Program-made: the position numbers and the translations under genes
The notes under the pieces: model-generated
What the model saw: only the letters and a program-made list of their open reading frames with translations
Databases searched by the model: none
Told to the model about the DNA's origin: nothing
Shown: piece by piece, positions 25,017-33,755 of the stretch
How positions within the stretch are numbered: position 1 is the stretch's first letter
Layout of the letters: every line of letters begins with the position of its first letter
NCBI RefSeq assembly: GCF_017298635.1
Contig: NZ_CP071182.1
Coordinates: 4,936,001-5,000,000 of the forward strand
Length of the DNA stretch: 64,000 bases
From: Paenalicyclobacillus mengziensis
Lineage (GTDB): Bacteria > Bacillota > Bacilli > Alicyclobacillales > Alicyclobacillaceae
Reading direction: 5' to 3'

Positions 25017-26456
25017 TCAGACCTGAGCAACGCTGGCGGCCTCATTGCGCGACACGTCACGCGTAGCTGCAGATACAACCAAAACCACAATAAAGTTGAG
25101 AAGCAGTGCCCAAAAACCGCTGTTCAGACCGAAAAGCAGCGATTGCTTTGTCATCGTAAGGTAAACGACCATTGCCACGCCGACGAGAATTCCGGAGAAT
25201 GCCCCCGCTTTGCTGACTGAGCGACGTGCAAAGAGACTTAACAGCACCGTCGGGAAGAACTGCGAAACGAAATTGTAACCCATCAGTAGCAAGGCGACGA
25301 TAGCGGCATTACTGTGAATGGAAAACAAGAACGTGACCGCTGCCACAACCCAAACCATTACGCGCGCCACCATCTGCACCTGTTTTGGTGAAGCATTTCC
25401 TACGATGGGACGATAGATGTTTTCAGCAATTAATGTCCCTGCAGACATCAACATTAACGAGCCAGGAACAATCGCAGTCAAAACTCCTGCACCGCCGATG
25501 ATGCCTACCATCCATCCTGGGAACACCTTTTGAACCGCGACCAGTAGTGCCAGGTTTGTGTTTTTTAAACCAGGTGCAATCAAAATGGCTGCGAACCCTG
25601 CAAAGAAGACAAACAACAGAATTAATTGATAGAGTGGAAGGAAAATTGCGTTCTTCCGGAACACACGTTCATGTTTCGCTGTGTACACGGCACCAAATGC
25701 GTGGGGCCACATGTAAAACCCGAGCCCGGTCAGGGCAACCGTCGAGATAAACCACGGGACTCCCATGCCATTTGCACCGAGCGTCAGGAATCCTGGTTTT
25801 TCAGCGTTAATTTTTGTAAACATGGCGTGAAAACCGCCAACATGCATGGGTAAAGCGATTCCAATGATAATAACAACCGTGAGAATGGTAATGTCCTTGA
25901 GGACCGCTGTCCATGCGGTTCCGTGAATACCACTAATGGTCACATAGAACGCCAACACGAGCATGGCAATCCCAATCGCGACAGATTGATGAATCGCTCC
26001 ATATGAAGCTGTTTCCACGATTAAACCAAGGCCTGTCATTTGCGATTGCAAATAAGGAACAATCGCCACAACCCCAACCAGTGCAACGAGGACGCCAAGC
26101 CATTTGCTGTCAAACTTCTTGTTAAAGAAGTCTGGTTGGGAAATCAGGTTGTGTTCCTTGGCAAACCTCCACACCGGTGGGAGCAGGAAATAAGACAGCA
26201 GATAGGCCACAGCCCCGTACGCAAGAATGTATGCGGTGGGACCACCCGTCCCATATGCCCAACCACTGCCACCAAGGAAGGTAAAGGTTGTATAAATTTC
26301 GCCTGCGAGCAGCAAGAAGACGAACAAGACGCCGAATCCACGTCCTCCGACACTCCACTGCTCCAGGTTCATCTTTTTCCGCCTCTGCGACATCAGAGCC
26401 AATATCAGAGCGATAACGATAGTTCCGAAAATGATAATAATTGGTGCTGTGTGCAT
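25017..26456 (-). CDS. Sodium:solute symporter (SSS family), module 1
   Basis: A 479-residue SSS/PutP-superfamily symporter with about 13 transmembrane helices; it couples solute uptake to Na+ influx. Recognisable blocks are EIYTTFTFLGGSGWAYGTGG, ADFFNKKF-like QPDFFNKKFDSKWLG and GVPWFISTVALTGLGFYMWPHAF. It is preceded 4 nt upstream by a DUF3311 gene and, before that, by an M20 amidohydrolase. That module is repeated at 29.8-32.8 kb. The substrate is likely an N-acyl amino acid, a peptide-like compound or an organic acid. Confidence 0.9.
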   Translation of the reverse strand: MHTAPIIIIFGTIVIALILALMSQRRKKMNLEQWSVGGRGFGVLFVFLLLAGEIYTTFTFLGGSGWAYGTGGPTAYILAYGAVAYLLSYFLLPPVWRFAKEHNLISQPDFFNKKFDSKWLGVLVALVGVVAIVPYLQSQMTGLGLIVETASYGAIHQSVAIGIAMLVLAFYVTISGIHGTAWTAVLKDITILTVVIIIGIALPMHVGGFHAMFTKINAEKPGFLTLGANGMGVPWFISTVALTGLGFYMWPHAFGAVYTAKHERVFRKNAIFLPLYQLILLFVFFAGFAAILIAPGLKNTNLALLVAVQKVFPGWMVGIIGGAGVLTAIVPGSLMLMSAGTLIAENIYRPIVGNASPKQVQMVARVMVWVVAAVTFLFSIHSNAAIVALLLMGYNFVSQFFPTVLLSLFARRSVSKAGAFSGILVGVAMVVYLTMTKQSLLFGLNSGFWALLLNFIVVLVVSAATRDVSRNEAASVAQV

Positions 26457-26460
26457 GGGT

Positions 26461-26652
26461 TCACTTCCCCTCTTTGTTGGTCGGATCGAACTTATACACG
26501 ATAGCCATGCAGATTGAAGTCACGACGATACACAAAACCATGTAGAAGAAAAGAAACGGCATTCCAAGTACAATCGGTGTTGCGTGATTTGCAAAAGCCA
26601 CGCCAACGAAAATGAACAGTAAGGGAACAAGCGTCAACCAGCGGATCGCCAT
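26461..26652 (-). CDS. DUF3311 small membrane protein, module 1
   Basis: A 63-residue protein with two hydrophobic helices, LVPLLFIFVGVAFANHATPIVLGMPFLFFYM and a second, matching the DUF3311 pattern. In Bacillales it is found directly before SSS symporters (the YhjC/YhjB arrangement), so it is probably an accessory subunit. The symporter start is 4 nt away. Confidence 0.85.
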   Translation of the reverse strand: MAIRWLTLVPLLFIFVGVAFANHATPIVLGMPFLFFYMVLCIVVTSICMAIVYKFDPTNKEGK

Positions 26653-26692
26653 TTAAGGCCCCCCCTTCAATTTGATATACCGCAGTATCGGG

Positions 26693-27877
26693 TTACTCTC
26701 CGAGGGTTTTGAGAACGATATTGACAAATGATTCGACGCCAATCGGAAGTGCCTCTTCATCGATTGTGAATTTGGGATGGTGATGTGGATAAATGATACC
26801 CTTTTCCGCGTTACCGGCCCCGACGTAGAAGAACGTGCCTGGAACAACTTGTTGATACGCGGAGAAATCCTCGCCACCCATCTGCTGTTCTCCTTCGACC
26901 ACAACGTCCTCACCAAAGGTTTCAACGAGGGCTGTGCGCACCTTCTCTGTAACTGCCGCGTCGTTCATCACCGCTGCGTAACCTTTCTCGTAGCGAAACT
27001 CATAAGACGCGCCGTGTGCCTCCGTCAATCCTTTAATGATTTGCTCCATCTGTACCGGCACTTCGTCTCGAAGTCCCGGTTTGAAGGACCGAACGGTTCC
27101 AGCCAACTCAACCTTTTCCGGGATGATGTTGTGTGCGGTTCCGGCGTGAAACTGGGTGATGGATAGCACCAACGGATCGATTGGATCGAAATTCCGGGAG
27201 ACAATGTGCTGTAAATTGGTAACGACTTGGGCGGCAATGACGATGGGATCGATGGTGAGATGCGGCTGTGCCGCGTGGCCGCCTTTGCCTTGGATGCTGA
27301 TATGAAATGCGTCAGAAGCAGCCATAAACGGACCCGTACGAACAGCAATTTTTCCAATTTCAAGGGGTGACCAAAGGTGAATTCCGATGACCGCTTCGAC
27401 ACCTTCTAGAACGCCAGCATCCACCATTTGCTGTGCACCGCCCGGAAACAGTTCCTCGGCGTGTTGAAAAATAAACCGGACTTCGCCATGAATTTGGTCT
27501 TTGAACTGAGTGAGAATTTTTGCCGTGCCAAGCAGCATCGCCGTATGTCCATCGTGCCCACACGCGTGCATCTTGCCTGGCGTCTTGGAGACGAACTCGA
27601 AGGCATTTTCTTCATCAATCGGTAGCGCATCCATATCCGCGCGGATGCCGAGCACTGGGCCGGGATGGTTACCTCTTAATTTTGCTAGCACACTGGTTTG
27701 GGTTGGTCGAGTCACTTCCAACCCGCCAAATGTCATCAGCGTGTCATAGACAAATTGAGATGTTTGCACTTCTTCAAAAGAAAGTTCTGGATTCTGATGA
27801 AGATAACGGCGCCATTTCACGACGTCATCTTTCACAGCTTCCACGTATGATTGCAGATCCGATAGGTGGATGGACAT
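26693..27877 (-). CDS. M20 family N-acyl-amino-acid amidohydrolase, module 1
   Basis: A 394-residue zinc amidohydrolase (hippurate hydrolase/N-acyl-L-amino acid deacylase group). The first metal block is MHACGHDGHTAMLLG, the acidic pair follows in FQHAEELFPGGAQ, and PHHHPKFTIDEEALP is the C-terminal ligand region. Residues about 185-295 form the dimerisation lid. ATG 27877 with AGGAG nine bases before it is chosen over an in-frame start 11 codons upstream. It is first in the module with DUF3311 and the symporter, suggesting uptake and hydrolysis of the same N-acyl compound. Confidence 0.9.
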   Translation of the reverse strand: MSIHLSDLQSYVEAVKDDVVKWRRYLHQNPELSFEEVQTSQFVYDTLMTFGGLEVTRPTQTSVLAKLRGNHPGPVLGIRADMDALPIDEENAFEFVSKTPGKMHACGHDGHTAMLLGTAKILTQFKDQIHGEVRFIFQHAEELFPGGAQQMVDAGVLEGVEAVIGIHLWSPLEIGKIAVRTGPFMAASDAFHISIQGKGGHAAQPHLTIDPIVIAAQVVTNLQHIVSRNFDPIDPLVLSITQFHAGTAHNIIPEKVELAGTVRSFKPGLRDEVPVQMEQIIKGLTEAHGASYEFRYEKGYAAVMNDAAVTEKVRTALVETFGEDVVVEGEQQMGGEDFSAYQQVVPGTFFYVGAGNAEKGIIYPHHHPKFTIDEEALPIGVESFVNIVLKTLGE

Positions 27878-27910
27878 GATGATACGCTCCTTTAAAAAGT
27901 GACTTGCCAT

Positions 27911-27942
27911 TTAGATGTGTGTCGAATTAGATTTGTGTCGAA
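27911..27942. repeat. Tandem 16-bp repeat in the leader of module 1
   Basis: TTAGATGTGTGTCGAA and TTAGATTTGTGTCGAA lie head to tail, differing at one base, 34 nt before the amidohydrolase start. They could be a paired regulator site. The rest of the 27878-28129 gap is AT-rich and probably holds the promoter. Confidence 0.6.
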
Positions 27943-28129
27943 CTCTGATTAACGGCTCATTTTCGGCTCAGTGAGAATGCTCTTATAATATCATCTATTA
28001 AAATTATTAGACAAGCGTTTTTATTTTTTTGATTCACTACGGTCAGAATCATCTAGTGTAACCGGAGATTATGCAACCTTTCAACGAAAGACTACACAAC
28101 CTTGTAAAACGGCCTTTCGAAACAAAACA

Positions 28130-28147
28130 GCCGCCAAAAATGGCGGC
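28130..28147 (-). terminator. Intrinsic terminator of the regulator gene
   Basis: GCCGCC and GGCGGC form a compact stem; on the minus strand TGTTTTGTTTCG follows. It lies about 50 nt after the stop of the regulator at 28197. Confidence 0.8.
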
Positions 28148-28196
28148 CCAAGGGCTGACAATTTAAACATGATTGCCCGCAGTCGTTCGGCGTTAT

Positions 28197-29462
28197 CTAC
28201 AGACAAATATCATAGATTTTGCGCGGCCTGCCCCGTTGATAGGTTGTCTCTTCTCCCACAATGGTCGCGAGTCCATGTTCTTCAAGCCGCAGCAAAATAC
28301 GACGTGCGCTGCGCGGGAGTATGTTGAAATACTCTGCCAGTTCATTCACCGTAATGCGCGTTGATTTGCGTTTGGTCAGAACACTTGCAATTTTCGACAG
28401 GGTGAGTGCACTCAAGGGCACCTCTCCACTCAGCTGTTGCAAATCCTCCCTCCCGTACTCCAAAGCAAGACCGCCGTTCACATCTCCGAGTGGCGCTAAG
28501 ATTGTATTTGTCTCTAGTGCGCCCGCCCAGTTCCCTGGACCGTAAATTTGTGCCTGTTCAAGCGCCAACCGAGCTCTGTCAAACGCCTCTCTCACCGTCG
28601 CCCCGACACCCATGCCGCCGCAGACGACATCATCTGCAAGGGCTGTGACCGTGGCAAACGGAGGGCGCATGGTGAAATGGGTGGTAATTTCGTCGATTGC
28701 ACCCCGCGTTGTATAGACGGCCCATCGATTTGTGTGTACCTGTTGCTTCGTTCCCTGTAAGTGACGAGCGTATCGATGGATTGCCGCATCGAACACCTGT
28801 TCCGGCACATCCGCACCCTTTACAGAGCGATGAATGAGTTGAACAGCAACTTGAGCTTCGCGTGACGCCAGTAGATGGCACGTCTTAGGAATCGTCTCGA
28901 GTACCTGTCGCACTTCGCTCTTCGTCGGTGTAATGTGCATCGCTGGAATGCCGATTTGCTGTAATTTCAACTGCGCAGACCGCAAACATGTCACAGCGAC
29001 CTTCGTGCATCCCTGTTCCCACAGCGACTGATGGAACTGAACCAACTCTTCGGAGTCAATGACGCCCGTGTAGTGTTTCAGGTAAAGCTTCGCGTCGGTG
29101 CCCAAATCCGCCAACAACCCGTTCATGGTGTCGGGACTGAGGGTATCAAAACTGAGATCAGAAATATGCAGCCCTCGTTCGTGCGACAGATACAGAAGGA
29201 CCTGATACAGACCTTCACTCGAGTGCCTCGTATAAAAAATCGGCCGTTCCAATTGAAGTTCCTGGGAAATCGAGTAGGGGACCTGTCCACTGCAAAGCCA
29301 GGCGTCGACCTCCGATAGATACGGCTTAATACGGTCAGGAATCTCACTTTCTTCCCAATAAACCACGGGGATCACACTAAATTCCGCGAATTCCTTGGCA
29401 ACTTGCTCGATGACTGAAAGGGAATCGTCTGCACCGAGGACTCCTAACCGGATCTTCGCCAC
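28197..29462 (-). CDS. Transcriptional regulator with N-terminal sensor and C-terminal winged HTH
   Basis: A 421-residue protein, not assigned to a named family with certainty. The N-terminal about 200 residues look like a PrpR/receiver-like ligand-binding region (IRLGVLGADDSLSVIEQVAKEF, WLCSGQVPYSI). Residues about 245-340 resemble a degenerate GGDEF-like domain of the PucR/CdaR type (TALADDVVCGGMGVGATVREA). The last 65 form a winged HTH (ITVNELAEYFNILPRSARRILLRLEEHGLATIVG). It lies between the two symporter/amidohydrolase modules and has its own terminator, so it probably regulates one or both. Confidence 0.65.
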   Translation of the reverse strand: MAKIRLGVLGADDSLSVIEQVAKEFAEFSVIPVVYWEESEIPDRIKPYLSEVDAWLCSGQVPYSISQELQLERPIFYTRHSSEGLYQVLLYLSHERGLHISDLSFDTLSPDTMNGLLADLGTDAKLYLKHYTGVIDSEELVQFHQSLWEQGCTKVAVTCLRSAQLKLQQIGIPAMHITPTKSEVRQVLETIPKTCHLLASREAQVAVQLIHRSVKGADVPEQVFDAAIHRYARHLQGTKQQVHTNRWAVYTTRGAIDEITTHFTMRPPFATVTALADDVVCGGMGVGATVREAFDRARLALEQAQIYGPGNWAGALETNTILAPLGDVNGGLALEYGREDLQQLSGEVPLSALTLSKIASVLTKRKSTRITVNELAEYFNILPRSARRILLRLEEHGLATIVGEETTYQRGRPRKIYDICL

Positions 29463-29481
29463 AGCTACTCCTCCGTTCGCT

Positions 29482-29724
29482 TCATTTCAGTGATTGTGTT
29501 GCTATCTGCAAAAGCAAGTCTACAGCTGCTGGAAAAATTTGTTCATCAATATCGAAATTTGGATTGTGATGAGGTGCAGCAATGGTGGTACCAAGAATGG
29601 AATAAGTCGCTTTTCCCCCTCGCGCCTGCACACGGCAGAGCGTGAAGGTCTCGTCGTAATGCGACAATATCCATAAGTTGATAATCTCCCGATATGATTG
29701 CAAATTTTCAAAAGAAAGCCCCAT
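29482..29724 (-). pseudogene. M20 amidohydrolase remnant with large internal deletion
   Basis: The 80-residue reading joins the first about 15 residues of an M20 enzyme (LSFENLQSYREIIN, like LSDLQSYVEAVK of module 1) to the last about 55. GGKATYSILGTTIAAPHHNP plus NFDIDEQIFPAAVDLLLQI matches the C-terminus of the module 2 enzyme. All metal-binding residues from the first block and the lid domain are gone, so it cannot be active. It lies where a module's amidohydrolase might once have been. Confidence 0.8.
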
Positions 29725-29844
29725 TATTATAGACGGGGGCTCAAAGAAATTTCAATAGATTGTGTTTTTCATCATGAGGTAAACTCGTCAAAATCTCTTG
29801 CATTATCGTTCCATCAATGAGCGGCTATTTTGACCTGTGGCCCC

Positions 29845-31350
29845 TTAGATGTCGGCAGCCACCCCAGTATAGGCGCCCCGCCGCTGTTCCTCAGATGCAA
29901 TCCCTACCTCAATCGCCTTCTCGGACGGCTTCGGTGTAATCAAGCTGACGAACACTGTGGCGATAATGTTCAAAAGTAGCGCTACAAAACCGTGATTCAT
30001 GGTAAAGGCAATGCTCGTTTCAAAGTGAATTACCGATGGTACGGTGATACCAACAAGTCCAACGATAGAACCTACGAGCACTCCGGCCGCTGTTACGCGT
30101 CTCCACAAGAGGGATAAGATAAACGCGGGACCGATTTGTGAAACGGCCGAATACGCGACCAGAAGGATATTCACGATTGTGCTGCTACTGTTTAACGTGA
30201 GCCAAAGGGAAATGGCGGTAGCTACTACGATTGCAATTCGGCTTACACTGAGCACAGTACGATCGCTCGATTTTGGTGCAAAAACACCACGATAAATGTT
30301 TTTCGAGAAGATGGTACCGAGCGTTAACAGCAACCCTGCACACGGTACGACAGCAATTAGCATTGCAGCGCCGCCTACAACACCCAAAAACCACTGGGGG
30401 TACGAATGAGCAATCAGCGCCAGTAGGGCCGAATTACTGTTCTTAAGATGCGGCAAAGTTAGTAATGCAGCAAAACCAATTAACAGGATAAAAAAGTATG
30501 ACAACGCGTACAACGGTTGGAAAATGGCGTTTCTCCGAACAGTGTCCCCGCTTTTGGCTGAAGCGGTAAACTGGAATTGTTGCGGCCACATCCAGTACCC
30601 GACGTTTGTCATCATAATGGTTGACATAAACCATAGCGAAGTATAATGTACCTTCGGTTTCAATCCAGGGAGTCGTGCATAAGACGGATGCTTTTGATGC
30701 ATCAGCGAAAAGATATGGCCAATGCTCCCTAAATGAGTCATCGCTCCTAAGGATACGGTCACAGCAACAAGCACGAGAATCATGAAAGCATCTTTAACAA
30801 CTGCAGCAAAAGCAGTACTTCGTAGACCCGCTGTAAACACAAAGGCTAGAATAATCAATCCAGACACGAGTACTGCCATATTCTTATTGACAGCACCGTG
30901 GAAGACGACTTGTATAATTAGAGATAAACCTGTGAATTGTAATTGCATATATGGGATAAGCGCCATAATCCCAATAATCGCGAGTAAAACAGCTAACCAC
31001 CGATTTTCAAATCGAAGGCGAAAGTAGTCGGCTTGTGTATAAATATCGTAACGTTTACTGATTTCCCAGATCCGCGGTAGAAACCAATAACCTAAAACAT
31101 AGCCTAGAGCAACGTTCGCCAAAATATAGAACCCGGGAGCTCCGTAACTGTACGCCCATCCACTAGCTCCAAGAAATGCAAATGTTGTGAATATTTCACC
31201 TGCATTTAAAAACCAAAATAGGAGTGTGCCGAAACTTCCGCCACCGATGGCCCACTCTTTCATATCCATCTTTTTTCCACGTATTGCAAGATACGTGCTT
31301 AGACCTGTTGTTAAAATAAGTATTACAAAAGAGATTACAAAAGCCGTCAT
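29845..31350 (-). CDS. Sodium:solute symporter (SSS family), module 2
   Basis: A 501-residue paralogue of the module 1 symporter with the same blocks: EIFTTFAFLGASGWAYSYGAP, QADYFRLRFENRWLAV and TNVGYWMWPQQFQF. It is more hydrophobic at the C-terminus. Its ATG overlaps the stop of the DUF3311 partner by 4 nt. Same presumed role, with a possibly different substrate. Confidence 0.9.
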   Translation of the reverse strand: MTAFVISFVILILTTGLSTYLAIRGKKMDMKEWAIGGGSFGTLLFWFLNAGEIFTTFAFLGASGWAYSYGAPGFYILANVALGYVLGYWFLPRIWEISKRYDIYTQADYFRLRFENRWLAVLLAIIGIMALIPYMQLQFTGLSLIIQVVFHGAVNKNMAVLVSGLIILAFVFTAGLRSTAFAAVVKDAFMILVLVAVTVSLGAMTHLGSIGHIFSLMHQKHPSYARLPGLKPKVHYTSLWFMSTIMMTNVGYWMWPQQFQFTASAKSGDTVRRNAIFQPLYALSYFFILLIGFAALLTLPHLKNSNSALLALIAHSYPQWFLGVVGGAAMLIAVVPCAGLLLTLGTIFSKNIYRGVFAPKSSDRTVLSVSRIAIVVATAISLWLTLNSSSTIVNILLVAYSAVSQIGPAFILSLLWRRVTAAGVLVGSIVGLVGITVPSVIHFETSIAFTMNHGFVALLLNIIATVFVSLITPKPSEKAIEVGIASEEQRRGAYTGVAADI

Positions 31351-31550
31351 TCATTTACCCTCCTTCGTTTGTCAATTTGGTAAACGATTGCAACACACAC
31401 GCTTGAAACGAGTACCCCGGCCATCATCCACAATTCAAGAAATGGCACACCAAAAGGCTCGACTCGAATTTGATTAACGAGAGGTATCGCAAGTACGCTC
31501 CATAAGTACGGTATCAACAGAGTGAACCAATGTTTTCGGCGCCTATTCAC
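31347..31550 (-). CDS. DUF3311-like small membrane protein, module 2
   Basis: A 67-residue two-helix protein (WFTLLIPYLWSVLAIPLVNQ and LELWMMAGVLVSSVCVAIVY) that ends in a basic tail. It is the counterpart of the module 1 protein at 26461. A GTG at 31550 with GGAGG eight bases before is preferred to an upstream start, and overlaps the amidohydrolase stop by 8 nt. It is probably a symporter accessory subunit. Confidence 0.75.
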   Translation of the reverse strand: MNRRRKHWFTLLIPYLWSVLAIPLVNQIRVEPFGVPFLELWMMAGVLVSSVCVAIVYQIDKRRRVNE

Positions 31551-32817
31551 GGGTATCCCCTCCGGTGAGTGCACGTCGTCCGATTCGCTCCAACAGATTT
31601 ACTGCCATCGGTAAAGCAGCTTCATCGATGTCAAACTTTTGGTTATGATGAGGCGCTGGAATCGGGGTTCCAATCACCATGTAAGTTGCCTGTCCCCCAT
31701 GCTCCTGTACAGCCCGGATTAAGAAGCTCGCATCTTCACTTGCACCTGCTTTGTGGTAATGATGAAATGACGAGAAGCCTTCCACCTTCCTGGCTTCGTC
31801 GAGCACGAGCTCCACCAGACCTTCATCACATGTCATTGTCGTTGCCTCCCCAATGACAGTTACGGAGCAATCTAACTCATGCATGGCTGCACTGTTTTCC
31901 GCGATGACGCGTACGCGTCGTTCCAATTCCTTGTTTGCATCTTTGTCGGCAGCTCGCGTCTCAACCAGCATTTTTGCGTAATATGGAATGATATTTAACG
32001 CTGTACCTCCCTGTAGAAGACCTACATTGATGCGCGTGGTGCTTGAACTGAACCGAGGAAGAGCGTGAATGTTTAAAAGTGCAGTTGCTGCTCCAAGCAG
32101 GGCATTTCTGCCTTTCTCCGGAGTGGCACCAGCATGGGAAGGAACACCTTGAAACTCGATCATCAATTTAGTTGTAGCTAGGAAATCAGTTGAACCTCCG
32201 TAAATCTCTCCTAATTGAGTGTCAAGGCCAAGATGCAGACAAAACAACTTGTCGACGTCATTAACGACACCTTTTTGGGCCATCGCGTATGCGCCTCGTC
32301 CACCTTCCTCAGCAGGTTGAAATATCAACTTAAGAGTTCCTGCGAAATTCGCATCAGTCATCCTCTCAGCTAAGGCAAGGCCTATAGCAGTGTGTCCGTC
32401 ATGCCCACAGGCATGCATATTACCGTCGTAGACTGAACGAAAGCCAAGGTTTGCAGGTATATGGTCCGCATCCTCGCTCTCTATGATGGGTAGTGCATCC
32501 ATATCGAACCGGAACGCGATAGTCGGTCCAGGGGCCTTGCCCTGTAAGGTTGCGACTACCGCAGTCAGTCCCCCTTTCATGTTCGAAAGCGTTTCTACGT
32601 CAGCCCCATCACGAATTGCTCTTTCGTAGGCGTTATTTAACTGTTCGTCCGCAGGAACTCCCCTCCGAGAAGCTAAATCGATAGCGTCCGCACCATAAAA
32701 TACTTGATATCCAAGAGATTTTAGTGTCTTTACAACATGGCTTGCTGTTCGAAACTCAGTGAATCCGACCTCTGGATGCTGATGCAGGTCTCGTCGAGTG
32801 AAAATCATATCCACCAT
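31543..32817 (-). CDS. M20 family amidohydrolase (AbgA-like), module 2
   Basis: A 424-residue zinc amidohydrolase, longer at the N-terminus than module 1. The segment FYGADAIDLASRRGVP and AYERAIRDGAD is typical of AbgA/IAA-amino-acid hydrolase types. Metal-ligand blocks are MHACGHDGHTAIGLA, FQPAEEGGRGAYAM and APHHNQKFDIDEAALP. The ATG at 32817 has AAGGAGG six bases upstream; a longer reading from 32868 is less likely. AbgA-type enzymes cut acyl-glutamate or similar amide bonds. Confidence 0.9.
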   Translation of the reverse strand: MVDMIFTRRDLHQHPEVGFTEFRTASHVVKTLKSLGYQVFYGADAIDLASRRGVPADEQLNNAYERAIRDGADVETLSNMKGGLTAVVATLQGKAPGPTIAFRFDMDALPIIESEDADHIPANLGFRSVYDGNMHACGHDGHTAIGLALAERMTDANFAGTLKLIFQPAEEGGRGAYAMAQKGVVNDVDKLFCLHLGLDTQLGEIYGGSTDFLATTKLMIEFQGVPSHAGATPEKGRNALLGAATALLNIHALPRFSSSTTRINVGLLQGGTALNIIPYYAKMLVETRAADKDANKELERRVRVIAENSAAMHELDCSVTVIGEATTMTCDEGLVELVLDEARKVEGFSSFHHYHKAGASEDASFLIRAVQEHGGQATYMVIGTPIPAPHHNQKFDIDEAALPMAVNLLERIGRRALTGGDTRE

Positions 32818-32897
32818 GAAGTCCCTCCTTTTCATTTCTAGTTTGTTAGCCAGCCGTCCATCATTCATGTATCTTTATTACTGTGGCACAGCAACCT

Positions 32898-33653
32898 CTA
32901 ACGAGTGTCAAATGCGATTTGAACGACCGTCTTGGCGAGTATGTCGGTAGATCGGAATAAGGTTCCTTGGAACGCAGATGACTGACTTGGCCCATCAAAG
33001 GGAAATATCACGGGTAACTCTGTGCAAGCAAGTAGGATACCATCCAATCCTTCGCTCCACGGCCTATGCGCCAATGCGACCACCTGGTTCCCTAGATCCT
33101 TCAAAAGGGCATCCGTGCTCCCAAAGCCACCCTCAAGAAATTTGTCACTCACAGCTCCTGCCTGTTTCACAGTGTGAATCAACGTCATGATCTCCGACTG
33201 CGTTTCGTCGTCTGGATAAACCGCCTCGATTGCCTCGCGACGAAACGCGCCTTCATAAGCTCGAAAGGTGCGTGTCGGTGTCGTACCCATGATGCCGATT
33301 CTTCTGCACTGTGAATTCGCAATGGCCAAAGTAACTTCCTCAATCAGCGAAACCATTGGTACCGAGACCTGTTGTGCAATTTGACTGTGATAGATGCTCG
33401 TCGTAGTAGACGGCATTGCAATGAAATCGGCTCCCACATACATAAGTTTTTGGGCAACTTCCACCAGCTTCGGTACAGGTGATTCACCTGTGCCCGACAG
33501 GTGTTCGATTCTGCTGGGAATCGTGGGGTCAGATATCAAGATGACCGGGATATGCTCAGAATCCGCGGTCGCAGGCGAGAGTTCAATCAACCGACGGTAG
33601 AAATACGCCCCGGCAAGCGGTCCAAGGCCGCCGATTATTCCCAACGTTTTCAC
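32898..33653 (-). CDS. Aspartate/glutamate racemase family protein
   Basis: A 251-residue PLP-independent amino-acid racemase-fold protein. The opening KTLGIIGGLGPLAGAYFYRRL is the family signature. The usual first active-site cysteine (in PCNTAH-like motifs) is a serine here, in FIAMPSTTTSIYH. The second cysteine is present in GILLACTELPVIFP. Family members with Thr or Ser at the first site and Cys at the second are known to racemise only one enantiomer well, as for the E. coli L-Asp/Glu racemase. GTG start with GGGGG seven bases before. It fits with module 2 and the D-cysteine desulfhydrase in amino-acid use. Confidence 0.85.
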   Translation of the reverse strand: MKTLGIIGGLGPLAGAYFYRRLIELSPATADSEHIPVILISDPTIPSRIEHLSGTGESPVPKLVEVAQKLMYVGADFIAMPSTTTSIYHSQIAQQVSVPMVSLIEEVTLAIANSQCRRIGIMGTTPTRTFRAYEGAFRREAIEAVYPDDETQSEIMTLIHTVKQAGAVSDKFLEGGFGSTDALLKDLGNQVVALAHRPWSEGLDGILLACTELPVIFPFDGPSQSSAFQGTLFRSTDILAKTVVQIAFDTR

Positions 33654-33755
33654 AGCATTGCCCCCATTTCAACTGACACTCGATTGCCCAGCATCGACTA
33701 CTATGGTACCAACTCAAAAATAGTCCCTTGTGTTAAATAGTAACCCCGTCCATCG

